In this document: one piece after another, positions 7,902 through 14,118 of the stretch | Numbering within the stretch: the stretch's first letter is position 1 | Layout of the letters: every line of letters begins with the position of its first letter | DNA from: SpSt-28 sp044343155 | GTDB taxonomy: Archaea; Aenigmatarchaeota; Aenigmatarchaeia; CG10238-14; SpSt-28 | DNA length: 14,245 bases | Reading direction: 5' to 3' | Assembly: GCA_044343155.1 (NCBI GenBank) | Contig: JAVZSS010000017.1 | Coordinates: 1-14,245, forward strand | Notes under the pieces: generated by a model | The model's database searches: none | Told to the model about the DNA's origin: nothing | Seen by the model: the letters and a program-made list of their open reading frames with translations, nothing else | Made by a program: the position numbers and the translations under genes

Positions 7902-8327
7902 TTATCTTTTTGAACGTTGCTTATGTCTTCTAGAACCTCTTTTACTCGCTCCTCTTCCACTAGAATGATGGGGCTCGTTCCTCCTAGGATCATATACCAA
8001 CAAATTTCTATCGTATTTCATAAATTTTTCTTTCAATTTTTTATCCTTCAGGTAGCTAACTAACCCTTTAGCTATAGCTTGCCTTATAGCTTCAGCTTGT
8101 CCAACAATTCCTCCTCCCTTAACATTTACTTCTATATCAATATTTTTTATAGAATCACCGGCAAGAATTAGTGGTTCTCTTATCCACATTCTAAGAACGT
8201 CTGTACCCCAAAACTCTAGAGGCTTAGAATTAATAAAAACTTTGCCTGTACCAGCTTTTACTAAAGCCCTGGCTACAGCAAGTCTTCTTTTACCAACTTC
8301 TAAAACAATTTTTTCTTTTTTTACCAT
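7902..8327 (-). CDS. rps9: Ribosomal protein uS9 (S9)
   Basis: This 141-residue small-subunit protein has the family's VGKRRLAVARA start and the signature 'GGGxxGQAEAIRQAIAKGL' (about 71-89). It ends in the strongly basic, flexible tail that reaches toward the P-site tRNA. The tail is preceded by DPRRNEP and finishes in RSKR, whereas many archaeal homologues end in SYR. The start codon overlaps the last 7 nt of the uL13 gene, suggesting translational coupling. The order eL18-uL13-uS9 is a classic archaeal arrangement. The RNA polymerase subunit genes (rpoN, rpoK) that often follow are not here; a ureohydrolase takes their place. Confidence 0.97.
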   Translation of the reverse strand: MVKKEKIVLEVGKRRLAVARALVKAGTGKVFINSKPLEFWGTDVLRMWIREPLILAGDSIKNIDIEVNVKGGGIVGQAEAIRQAIAKGLVSYLKDKKLKEKFMKYDRNLLVYDPRRNEPHHSSGRGASKRGSRRHKQRSKR

Positions 8328-8743
8328 CTTTTTTTAGCCCCCAGCATCAAACTTAATTGTTCTAGAGTTATATAGTCGCACTTAAGTTTTGAAACATCCG
8401 CATCCTCTAATCTTATTTTTTCCTTATTTTTAAATTCTTCTGGCTCGCCAATATAAACCTTTAGTCTTTTAAATGCTTTTCTTCCTTTAGGCTTATGCCA
8501 GGGTATCATTCCTCTAACTATTCTTCTTAAAATAGCATCTGGATATTTTGGATAAAATGGACCCTTCTTAACATCCCCTCGATCTATTTTTTGCTTATAT
8601 TCTTTAAATTTTGTTTCTTTTTTTCCAGATAAAACAGCTTTTTCGGCATTAACTATAACCACCGTTTCTCCATTTAATATATCTTTAGCTACTCTTGTCG
8701 CCAACCTTCCAGCTATTTGATTAGTAGCATCATAAACTTTCAT
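8321..8743 (-). CDS. rpl13: Ribosomal protein uL13 (L13)
   Basis: This 140-residue large-subunit protein opens with YDATNQIAGRLAT, the family's 'D..g.vlGRLAs' motif, followed by VIVNAEKAVLSGKK. It has the conserved 'ILRRIVRGMIPWHKPKGRKAFKRLKVYIG' core, in which RGM.P..k..G..a...L is diagnostic of uL13. Its length matches archaeal homologues. It starts 2 nt after the eL18 stop codon, with a GGTG Shine-Dalgarno core inside the end of eL18, and it overlaps the start of uS9 by 7 nt. The three genes are therefore almost certainly one co-translated unit. Confidence 0.97.
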   Translation of the reverse strand: MKVYDATNQIAGRLATRVAKDILNGETVVIVNAEKAVLSGKKETKFKEYKQKIDRGDVKKGPFYPKYPDAILRRIVRGMIPWHKPKGRKAFKRLKVYIGEPEEFKNKEKIRLEDADVSKLKCDYITLEQLSLMLGAKKRW

Positions 8744-8745
8744 AT

Positions 8746-9129
8746 TTACACCATGATCCTAATTTTAGTTCCCTTAGGATTTACTTTAATTAGCTCTTCT
8801 ATGGATATACATTTACTACCTGCCTTTTCTGCCTTTTCTTTTGCCTTAGAAGAAAATCTCCAAGCAGCTATTGTTAATTTTCTTTCAAACTCGCCCCCAC
8901 TTAAAACAACCCCAGGAACTATAATTATTTCTCCATCTTTAGCGTATTTATTTATTTTACCTAAATTAACTTCAGCTCTTTTTCTTGTAGGTTTGCTCAA
9001 TCTTTCAGCTAAATCTTTCCATAAAGGTTTTTTTGTTTCTAACCATTTCTTTTTTAAAAGTCCTATCAATTCTTTTAACTTTGGATTTGTAGGTCCTGTT
9101 GGCTTGGTCATAAACTTATATTTTGACAT
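8746..9129 (-). CDS. rpl18e: Ribosomal protein eL18 (L18e)
   Basis: This 127-residue protein belongs to the archaeal/eukaryotic L18e family of the large subunit. The conserved parts are TNPKLKELI near the start, 'WKDLAERLSKPTRKRAEVNLGKIN' in the middle and 'GEIIIVPGVVLSGGEFERKLTIAAWRFS', where the PG.VLg.G.....v.v.A...S pattern is typical. The C-terminal KGTKIRIMV closes the domain. It is the first gene of the ribosomal trio. The upstream neighbour (coiled-coil protein A) ends only 23 nt away and the intervening bases are AT-rich without a clear TATA box at the right spacing, so it may be transcribed partly from upstream. Confidence 0.96.
   Translation of the reverse strand: MSKYKFMTKPTGPTNPKLKELIGLLKKKWLETKKPLWKDLAERLSKPTRKRAEVNLGKINKYAKDGEIIIVPGVVLSGGEFERKLTIAAWRFSSKAKEKAEKAGSKCISIEELIKVNPKGTKIRIMV
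8749..8752 (-). promoter_or_regulatory. Shine-Dalgarno core GGTG before uL13
   Basis: On the minus strand GGTG lies 5 nt before the uL13 ATG and inside the end of the eL18 gene. It matches the anti-Shine-Dalgarno end of archaeal 16S rRNA (GGTGA core). It supports the start chosen for uL13 and internal translation initiation within the operon, in contrast to the leaderless-looking promoters elsewhere in the window. Confidence 0.5.
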
Positions 9130-9151
9130 TAGGTTTAAAAATAGTTATCTT

Positions 9152-9305
9152 TTTATTTTTTCTTAAAAATTAAGTATAACAACGTAGCTAGAAGAATGGA
9201 GGATAAAATTAAGTAAGCTATTGAAACATGTGGCTGTATTAAAAACATACCTTTCATTGAAAAATCTACAAAATGTAAAGTTGCTAAAGAACTAGCTAGA
9301 CCAAC
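9152..9305. repeat. Copy 1 of a 154-bp direct repeat (gene A tail)
   Basis: This stretch matches 10022-10175 at 150 of 154 positions without gaps. The differences are at 9183/10053, 9216/10086, 9249/10119 and 9267/10137. All four fall on third codon positions and are synonymous. Similarity stops at 9306, where both genes leave the shared 50-residue membrane-hairpin tail, and just past the stop codon at the other end. Confidence 0.95.
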
Positions 9306-9992
9306 TAATAAAACTGATAGGTGATATTTTCTTTTTTCCTCTTTTTCTTCTTTAAATGGAAGTGGACGAAAAGTAAACCATTTCGCTGGATATCCAACTA
9401 CATCTTCAAATATTTTGTCCAACTGATATGGAGTTATGCTTTGAACATTAGAATCCCGTAATTGTTTGACTTTTCCGTAAATTGTTCTTAAGTCATTTAT
9501 ATCTCTTTGAGTCGCATACTCATCTATAACTGCCCGTGCAAATTGTCGTGCCCAACCCGTCATATAGGCTTCTAATCTACTCTTCTCCTCAATCTCCTTT
9601 TCTGTTAACCTATCTCTTTTTCTTTCTAACTCTTCCCATCTCTCTTTTAGCTTTCTTCCCTCCTTCTTTAATTCTTCTATTTCTTTTTTTATTCTATCTA
9701 ACGAACTTTGGTAACCTCTTATTCCCTCATTAATTCTATTTAATGCTTCATCTACTAACATGCTTTCTATCTTTCTTAAATCATCATAACTTATAATATA
9801 AAATATATTTACTCTCTTTTCATCGAACCTCCTTTTCATATCATTTCTAATTCCCTCCCCCACATCCTCCCACTTTCTTTCCGCCCCGCTGAATGCATCA
9901 ATAAGAAGATTTTTTCCAAAGTCTCCCATTACTTCTTCAAAAGCAGAAAATAATCGTTGAACAAGTTGCTTACGTGAATATTCTTCAGGCAT
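9153..9992 (-). CDS. Coiled-coil protein A with C-terminal membrane hairpin, unknown function
   Basis: I do not recognise a named family in this 279-residue protein. It has a mainly helical N-terminal part, a highly charged coiled-coil stretch (about 85-145, rich in E/K/R), a segment with RDINDLRTIYGKVKQL (163-178), and a membrane hairpin. The hairpin helices are at about 225-244 and 256-276, joined by FSMKGMFLIQPHV, and the chain ends FKKK. Flanking basic residues put both the coiled coil and the C-terminus in the cytoplasm. The last 50 residues are identical to those of the neighbouring protein B. The bodies match only in short blocks, such as 'RIN...YQS.L' and 'NDL', which marks them as paralogues. 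Part of the gene (9841-9900) is 52% G+C, well above the surroundings. A TATA-like element precedes it, but co-transcription with B and the ribosomal genes is also possible. Confidence 0.82.
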   Translation of the reverse strand: MPEEYSRKQLVQRLFSAFEEVMGDFGKNLLIDAFSGAERKWEDVGEGIRNDMKRRFDEKRVNIFYIISYDDLRKIESMLVDEALNRINEGIRGYQSSLDRIKKEIEELKKEGRKLKERWEELERKRDRLTEKEIEEKSRLEAYMTGWARQFARAVIDEYATQRDINDLRTIYGKVKQLRDSNVQSITPYQLDKIFEDVVGYPAKWFTFRPLPFKEEKEEKRKYHLSVLLVGLASSLATLHFVDFSMKGMFLIQPHVSIAYLILSSILLATLLYLIFKKK

Positions 9993-10010
9993 ATATTATT
10001 TAAGCGCTTG

Positions 10011-10020
10011 GAAATATAAG
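10011..10020 (-). promoter_or_regulatory. Putative TATA box of gene A
   Basis: On the minus strand CTTATATTTC is centred about 24 nt before the gene A start codon (9992), which would give a leaderless mRNA. It directly abuts the end of gene B. A perfect 8-bp palindrome, AAGCGCTT (10002-10009), lies between this box and the start codon, where an operator could sit; that role is speculative. Confidence 0.45.
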
Positions 10021-10021
10021 C

Positions 10022-10175
10022 TTTATTTTTTCTTAAAAATTAAGTATAACAAAGTAGCTAGAAGAATGGAGGATAAAATTAAGTAGGCTATTGAAACATG
10101 TGGCTGTATTAAAAACATGCCTTTCATTGAAAAATCCACAAAATGTAAAGTTGCTAAAGAACTAGCTAGACCAAC
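10022..10175. repeat. Copy 2 of the 154-bp direct repeat (gene B tail)
   Basis: This is the partner of 9152-9305, in the same orientation and offset by 870 bp. It covers the stop codon and all 50 codons of the shared tail. Immediately beyond it the A and B genes differ in sequence and length, so the boundary is sharp. Confidence 0.95.
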
Positions 10176-11021
10176 AATTATTAATAATAAGTAATTTCGT
10201 TTTCCTCTTCCATAGGTTTCTTCTCGACCATAAGAACTCAACCGATTTTTAGCCTCTTCTCCCAACTGTTGCCCAACTTTATATGCCAGAACATATGCTC
10301 CCACTTTCATCCACTCATTTGTAGTTAACTTATCAATATTCTGCTTTTTCTTCAGCTGTTGGAGATAATCACGTAATATTATAAGATCGTTAAGATTTTT
10401 TTCAAGATACCTTTCTTCAGCTTTTTGCTGTACCATAGTGACTAGCGAATTGAATAGTATTTCACGTATTTTTTCTTGTATTTCTTCTTCTTTTTTCCTA
10501 ATCTCATTATATCTTTGCTCTAAATTCCTAGTTTCCTTTTCTGCCCACTCTCGCTCTTCAGTAGATCTTAACCCTTGCCGAATTATCTTATCCAAGGTAA
10601 GTGCGCTTTGATTCCATTCATATTTTTCATTTTCTACCTCGTAGAGTTGTTCTGACAATTCATTCATTTTCTTATTAAATTCTTTTTCTAGGCTCGATAT
10701 CATGTTTGCTTTTTCTCTTAGCTTACTTTGGTAATCGTTTATTCTTTCATCGAGTGTACTTAAGACCTCCTCTATTGGTACACTTCCTCTTAAAAATATT
10801 TTCCAACCTATTTCAGAATAAAGGCCGGCGGCCTCGCCCAATTTTTTACTTAAGTAATCATTTATTTTTTTATTTAAATCATTCAAACTATTCAACAGCC
10901 CTTCTTTTGCTGCATCTTCTAGTTGAGAAAGCAATTTTCTTACTTCTTCTTTTTCTAATAACTCCGAAACAATATCATATAATGATTCAGATTGCCTTCT
11001 GGCCGAAAACCTTTCTACCAT
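10023..11021 (-). CDS. Coiled-coil protein B with C-terminal membrane hairpin, unknown function
   Basis: This 332-residue paralogue of protein A is also without a family I recognise. After an N-terminal helical region comes a long charged coiled coil, from about 90 to 225 with a few breaks. Then come NLNDLIILRDYLQQL (209-223, matching the NDL block of A), a Gly/Arg-rich linker (264-275) and the membrane hairpin (helices about 277-297 and 309-329) ending in FKKK. Residues 283-332 are identical to the last 50 residues of A. Predicted topology is coiled coil and C-terminus inside, short loop outside. It is about 50 residues longer than A, mainly in the coil. Its promoter faces that of the divergent glycosyltransferase gene. 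It might scaffold or shape the membrane, or sort other proteins; none of this is shown by the sequence. Confidence 0.82.
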   Translation of the reverse strand: MVERFSARRQSESLYDIVSELLEKEEVRKLLSQLEDAAKEGLLNSLNDLNKKINDYLSKKLGEAAGLYSEIGWKIFLRGSVPIEEVLSTLDERINDYQSKLREKANMISSLEKEFNKKMNELSEQLYEVENEKYEWNQSALTLDKIIRQGLRSTEEREWAEKETRNLEQRYNEIRKKEEEIQEKIREILFNSLVTMVQQKAEERYLEKNLNDLIILRDYLQQLKKKQNIDKLTTNEWMKVGAYVLAYKVGQQLGEEAKNRLSSYGREETYGRGKRNYLLLIIVGLASSLATLHFVDFSMKGMFLIQPHVSIAYLILSSILLATLLYLIFKKK

Positions 11022-11039
11022 TATGCTATTTTATCGATT

Positions 11040-11050
11040 TAAATATAAAA
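11040..11050 (-). promoter_or_regulatory. Putative TATA box of gene B
   Basis: On the minus strand TTTTATATTTA is centred about 24 nt before the gene B start (11021). The spacing is the same as for gene A and implies a leaderless transcript. It lies in the 60-nt divergent region shared with the glycosyltransferase gene. Confidence 0.5.
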
Positions 11051-11063
11051 ATATTATAATTAA
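11051..11063 (+). promoter_or_regulatory. Putative TATA box of the glycosyltransferase gene
   Basis: ATATTATAATTAA is centred about 25 nt before the ATG at 11082, consistent with a leaderless mRNA. The region is AT-rich throughout, so the spacing is the main support. Confidence 0.4.
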
Positions 11064-11081
11064 CAAATAAAAAAGCTTTAT

Positions 11082-12422
11082 ATGAAAATAAAACCATTCA
11101 AATTTTTAAAAAAACGGCCTTTTGTTGCTATTTCTCTTTCATTAGCCATCTTTTTAATTTTTAGAGCAGTATCTTTTACTCCAGTATTTTCAGATGAAAC
11201 AATCTACATAAATATGGCAAAAGCAATTAGAAAAGGTTTAATACCATATAAAGATTTTTTCTATGCTCATCCTCCTCTTCAGCTTTTTTTACTTGCACCT
11301 CTTACATTTTTTGAAAACTTTTTATTAGTTAAAATTTTTATTTCATTAATAGGATTTTCGTGCCTTGTTTTAACTTATCTGATTTCTCAAAAAATATTTA
11401 AAAAAGAGGCCGCTTTAATAACATTTTTCTCCTTCTTATTTTTTCCAGGATTTCTAATTTTCGGGAATCTAGCAATTGGTACTTTTGAAGCCCTATTCTT
11501 TTTCTTATTATCTTTTTACCTCCTTTTAAAGAAAAGATTTATTTTATCTGCCGTATTTCTCTCTTTTTCTATTTTTACTCGTTACTTAGTTCTTCTTCTA
11601 ACCCCTTTTTTAATTGTCTATGCATTTAAAGAATCTAGAAAAAATTTTCGTAATTTTCTTCTCTCCACTTTTTTATCGATTCTTCTATTTTCAATTTTTT
11701 TCTATTCTACCTTTGGAAAAAATTTCTTAACTTATACAATTTTTTACCACCTTAGAGCAAACTTAGAATTTAATTTTGAAAAAACTAAAGAGCAATATTT
11801 TCTATTAGGTTTTTTTACCATTTTTATTTCTATAACTTCTTTCTTCTATAACTATCTAGAAAAAAACCACAAAATATTACTTTTTTCTTTATATCCAATT
11901 TTCTATGACTCTATATTGTTAATTATTCTTAAACAACCATTTTATCACTATTTTGCCTTTTCATTACCACTTGTTTTTATTTCATTTGGATTCACAATCG
12001 CTTCAGCAAAACAAATCTTCATCAGATTTTTCTTTCTTTTCATTTTAATTTCATCTATTTTTTCTAACTTTCAAAGCCTAGATTTTTACTTTAATAAAAA
12101 CAAAAATTTAATTTTTGAAGAACTAACAAATTATACACTAAAAAATACTCAATCAGATGATTTAATTTTTGGTACTTCAATTCCTACAAATTATATATCT
12201 TTTGTAACAAACAGAAAAATTGTTAATAATTACTTTGATTGCGATTTAAAGTTTGTAAATTTTGTAGGAATAGAAAAGATCCTAAAAGATATAAAAGAAT
12301 ATAAGCCGAAGTTGATTTTTGCAGACCAATTTTACTTACAAATATTTAATGAGGAATATAAAGTAATTAAAGAATGGAAAATCCTTGAAGATTATAGCCT
12401 ATTCTTAATGGAAAAGAAGTAA
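11082..12422 (+). CDS. GT-C-type integral membrane glycosyltransferase (ArnT/PMT-like)
   Basis: This 446-residue protein has a short basic N-terminus, about nine or ten hydrophobic helices up to about residue 330, and a soluble C-terminal segment of roughly 115 residues. In the first outer loop it has the acidic pair Asp38-Glu39 followed by YINMAKAIRKGLIPYKDFFYAHPPL. This DE...G..PY.D....HPPL pattern is typical of lipid-linked-sugar glycosyltransferases of the GT-C fold (PMT/ArnT/GT39-83 group), where the Asp acts at the catalytic site. KQPFYHYFAFSLPL (284-297) matches the late 'yyHYy.p..P' helix. These enzymes move a sugar from a polyprenyl-phosphate carrier to a protein or lipid on the outer face of the membrane; donor and acceptor cannot be told here. 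The gene ends 1 nt before the convergent hydrolase gene. Confidence 0.82.
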   Translation: MKIKPFKFLKKRPFVAISLSLAIFLIFRAVSFTPVFSDETIYINMAKAIRKGLIPYKDFFYAHPPLQLFLLAPLTFFENFLLVKIFISLIGFSCLVLTYLISQKIFKKEAALITFFSFLFFPGFLIFGNLAIGTFEALFFFLLSFYLLLKKRFILSAVFLSFSIFTRYLVLLLTPFLIVYAFKESRKNFRNFLLSTFLSILLFSIFFYSTFGKNFLTYTIFYHLRANLEFNFEKTKEQYFLLGFFTIFISITSFFYNYLEKNHKILLFSLYPIFYDSILLIILKQPFYHYFAFSLPLVFISFGFTIASAKQIFIRFFFLFILISSIFSNFQSLDFYFNKNKNLIFEELTNYTLKNTQSDDLIFGTSIPTNYISFVTNRKIVNNYFDCDLKFVNFVGIEKILKDIKEYKPKLIFADQFYLQIFNEEYKVIKEWKILEDYSLFLMEKK

Positions 12423-12423
12423 A

Positions 12424-13227
12424 TTATTTAATCATTTTCATTTCTTTTGCTGCTTCCACATATGCATTTACAAATTGTCTATCAAACTTTTCAGCTCTTC
12501 TTAATATTTTTGTATCTAAGTCTTCAATTAATAATTCTTCCTTATTTTCACTACCCTCCTTTAAAATACCTCTTTCAGGACAAATAATTAAACTATGACC
12601 AAAGGATTTAATTGGTATCGGTTTTCCAACATTCGATGATAAAACTATGTAAAAATCATTCCATGTGCAATGGGAATATAACCAATTTTTAACATTAATT
12701 GGAGATGATTCTTTAAACTTTAAAGAATAAGATGGTATAAAAACAAAGTCAGCACCCATTATTTTAAATTTTCTCATTAACTCTGGAGAATAAGGATTAA
12801 ATGCATCCCAACAAACTGGAATTGCAACTTTTCCAAATCTTGTTTTAAAAACTCTAATCTTAATTCCTCTTGAAAAACCCAATTCCAATTCTTTAGGCAT
12901 TAGAAATATTTTTCTATGTTTTCCTATAATTTTTCCCTTATTAGAAATTAAATAAGCAGTATTATACCATTTTCCTTTTTCAAATTCTGGATTAGAACCA
13001 ACAATAAAAATAGAATATTTTTTAGCAAGTTGTTGTACATCTTTTATTAGCCCAGCTACTCTAAACCTTAAACTTTTAGATAAAGTTGGTTCGAGAAAAT
13101 ATTCTGGAAAAACTATTATATCTGCTTTAAACTTTTTTGCTTCTCTTAAAAACTTCTCGACTTTTTTAAGATTCTTTAAAATATCTCTTTCAATTTTCAT
13201 TTGCGCTACTGCAACTCTAACTTTCAT
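12424..13227 (-). CDS. Carbon-nitrogen hydrolase (nitrilase superfamily)
   Basis: This 267-residue protein has the family's full single-domain length and its catalytic residues: Glu42 (IIVFPEYFLEP), Lys106 (GKHRKIFL) and Cys139 (AIPVCWDAF). It also has the second conserved glutamate (Glu113 in MPKELE). The superfamily cleaves non-peptide C-N bonds through a Cys thioester and acts in the cytoplasm, for example as omega-amidase, N-carbamoylputrescine amidase or deaminated-glutathione amidase. I cannot assign the substrate. The segments around the catalytic residues are ordinary for the family and nothing looks broken. No pathway partner lies nearby. The only other amine-related enzyme in the window is the ureohydrolase at 7023-7886, which belongs to a separate operon. 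Confidence 0.93.
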   Translation of the reverse strand: MKVRVAVAQMKIERDILKNLKKVEKFLREAKKFKADIIVFPEYFLEPTLSKSLRFRVAGLIKDVQQLAKKYSIFIVGSNPEFEKGKWYNTAYLISNKGKIIGKHRKIFLMPKELELGFSRGIKIRVFKTRFGKVAIPVCWDAFNPYSPELMRKFKIMGADFVFIPSYSLKFKESSPINVKNWLYSHCTWNDFYIVLSSNVGKPIPIKSFGHSLIICPERGILKEGSENKEELLIEDLDTKILRRAEKFDRQFVNAYVEAAKEMKMIK

Positions 13228-13249
13228 TTAAAAACTATATTTTTCACAT

Positions 13250-13258
13250 TAAAATAAG
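13250..13258 (-). promoter_or_regulatory. Putative TATA-like element of the C-N hydrolase gene
   Basis: On the minus strand TTATTTTAA is centred about 27 nt before the start codon at 13227. The match is weak and the support is mostly spacing. The rest of the 93-nt gap to the phosphoribosyltransferase shows nothing else I can name. Confidence 0.3.
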
Positions 13259-13320
13259 TCTTTTTAGCTTTCAATATCCAAATATATTCTAAAAATAGGT
13301 TGATAAAAACTCTGATAAAC

Positions 13321-13857
13321 CTAAATGATCCCTAACTTTTTAGCAAATTTAATGATTTTTTTAACTTCGGCAACATTTACATTCTCTCTTAACACTTCAC
13401 TTATTTCCCAAGGAAAAACAACCCATTTATTAGTTATTTTATAATAGTAGTCAGGTAAAAAGGAACACCAAGGTTTTAAATAAATAACGGCAGTCTTTAC
13501 TTCTTTAGGTTTAAATTTCTTTAATTTCTTCAAAGCTACCTCCAAAGTTTTCCCACTATCTGCAACATCATCTACCAACAGAACTTTTAAATTTTTAACA
13601 GAAGAAGTGGGAGGTAAAAAGATTTTAGGTCTAGTTTCACTTATCCCGATCTTTTTATAGAATTTAATTCCTATAAATCCAATATTTTCAACATTTATTA
13701 CGTCAGCCAATAACCTAGCTGGTATAATTCCACCTTTTAAAATTCCATAGACTATGTCTGGGTTAAATCTATCTCTTTTTATTTTGTGAGCAATATCTAC
13801 AATAGAGTTATGAAACTTATTCCAAGTCACATATAAAACTTTCACATCTTTTTTCAT
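13321..13857 (-). CDS. Phosphoribosyltransferase, xanthine/guanine (XGPRT)-like
   Basis: From the start chosen here the protein has 178 residues. It carries the type I PRTase signature LLVDDVADSGKTL (93-105, PRPP 5'-phosphate loop), the pyrophosphate-loop region GILKGGIIPAR (38-48) and a late VVFPWE (146-151) resembling the base-binding end of archaeal and bacterial XGPRT-like proteins. It probably joins PRPP to xanthine, guanine or hypoxanthine in purine salvage; base specificity is not visible. The frame stays open to an ATG at 13929, which would add 24 residues. I prefer 13857 because the typical family start 'vlYVTWNKFH' follows it closely and a TATA-like element sits about 31 nt upstream, inside the would-be extension. 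Confidence 0.9.
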   Translation of the reverse strand: MKKDVKVLYVTWNKFHNSIVDIAHKIKRDRFNPDIVYGILKGGIIPARLLADVINVENIGFIGIKFYKKIGISETRPKIFLPPTSSVKNLKVLLVDDVADSGKTLEVALKKLKKFKPKEVKTAVIYLKPWCSFLPDYYYKITNKWVVFPWEISEVLRENVNVAEVKKIIKFAKKLGII

Positions 13858-13881
13858 TATAAAAAAATAAGAAATTTCTAA

Positions 13882-13894
13882 CTTTAAATATAGC
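13882..13894 (-). promoter_or_regulatory. Putative TATA box of the phosphoribosyltransferase gene
   Basis: On the minus strand GCTATATTTAAAG is centred about 31 nt before the ATG at 13857, implying a leader of about 5 nt. It is among the best TATA-like matches in the window and argues against the longer start at 13929. Confidence 0.5.
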
Positions 13895-14077
13895 TTGTCA
13901 CCCGAAGGAATCAACGCCTTTTTATCCAATATTATCTTAAAAAATTCGAGTAAACTAATTTTTTGTTATAATCCACTGTATTTTTTACATATTACAAAAT
14001 TCAAAAATCAGAATTCTCCTTTGAGATTCTTATAATACCTATTTTTAACTTTATAGCTAATACAAAGGAAAACAATC

Positions 14078-14088
14078 TTATTTAAATA
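14078..14088 (+). promoter_or_regulatory. Putative TATA box of the gene starting at 14119
   Basis: TTATTTAAATA, preceded by a purine-rich AAAGGAAAACAATC that could serve as a BRE, is centred about 36 nt before the ATG at 14119. It would give a leader of about 10 nt. Its presence supports a real gene start at the window's right edge. Confidence 0.45.
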
Positions 14089-14118
14089 ACATAAAATTTC
14101 ACCATAATAATACAAGTT

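Noticed and set aside
8717..9166. Plus-strand frame of 149 codons across the eL18 gene
   Set aside because: It is fully antisense to a securely identified ribosomal protein gene and has no recognisable features.
9152..10175. The 154-bp direct repeats as a mobile element or attachment-site pair
   Set aside because: The repeats coincide exactly with coding sequence for the shared protein tail. There is no transposase, integrase or inverted terminal repeat, and the differences are codon-phased, so gene duplication with conversion explains them better.
10800..10850. GC-rich GGCCGGCGGCC patch within gene B as a regulatory site
   Set aside because: It simply encodes the Gly-Glu-Ala-Ala-Gly stretch of protein B and is not a perfect palindrome. 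It lies well inside the gene.
10706..11059. Plus-strand hydrophobic frame opposite gene B
   Set aside because: It is the complement of coiled-coil codons, which read as Leu/Phe-rich, and it covers the gene B promoter. No independent support.
14011..14029. Small imperfect hairpin (GAATTCTC, loop CTTT, GAGATTC)
   Set aside because: Seven pairs with one bulge in a very AT-rich gap could occur by chance. It is not placed after any gene end on either strand, so I do not call it a terminator or operator.
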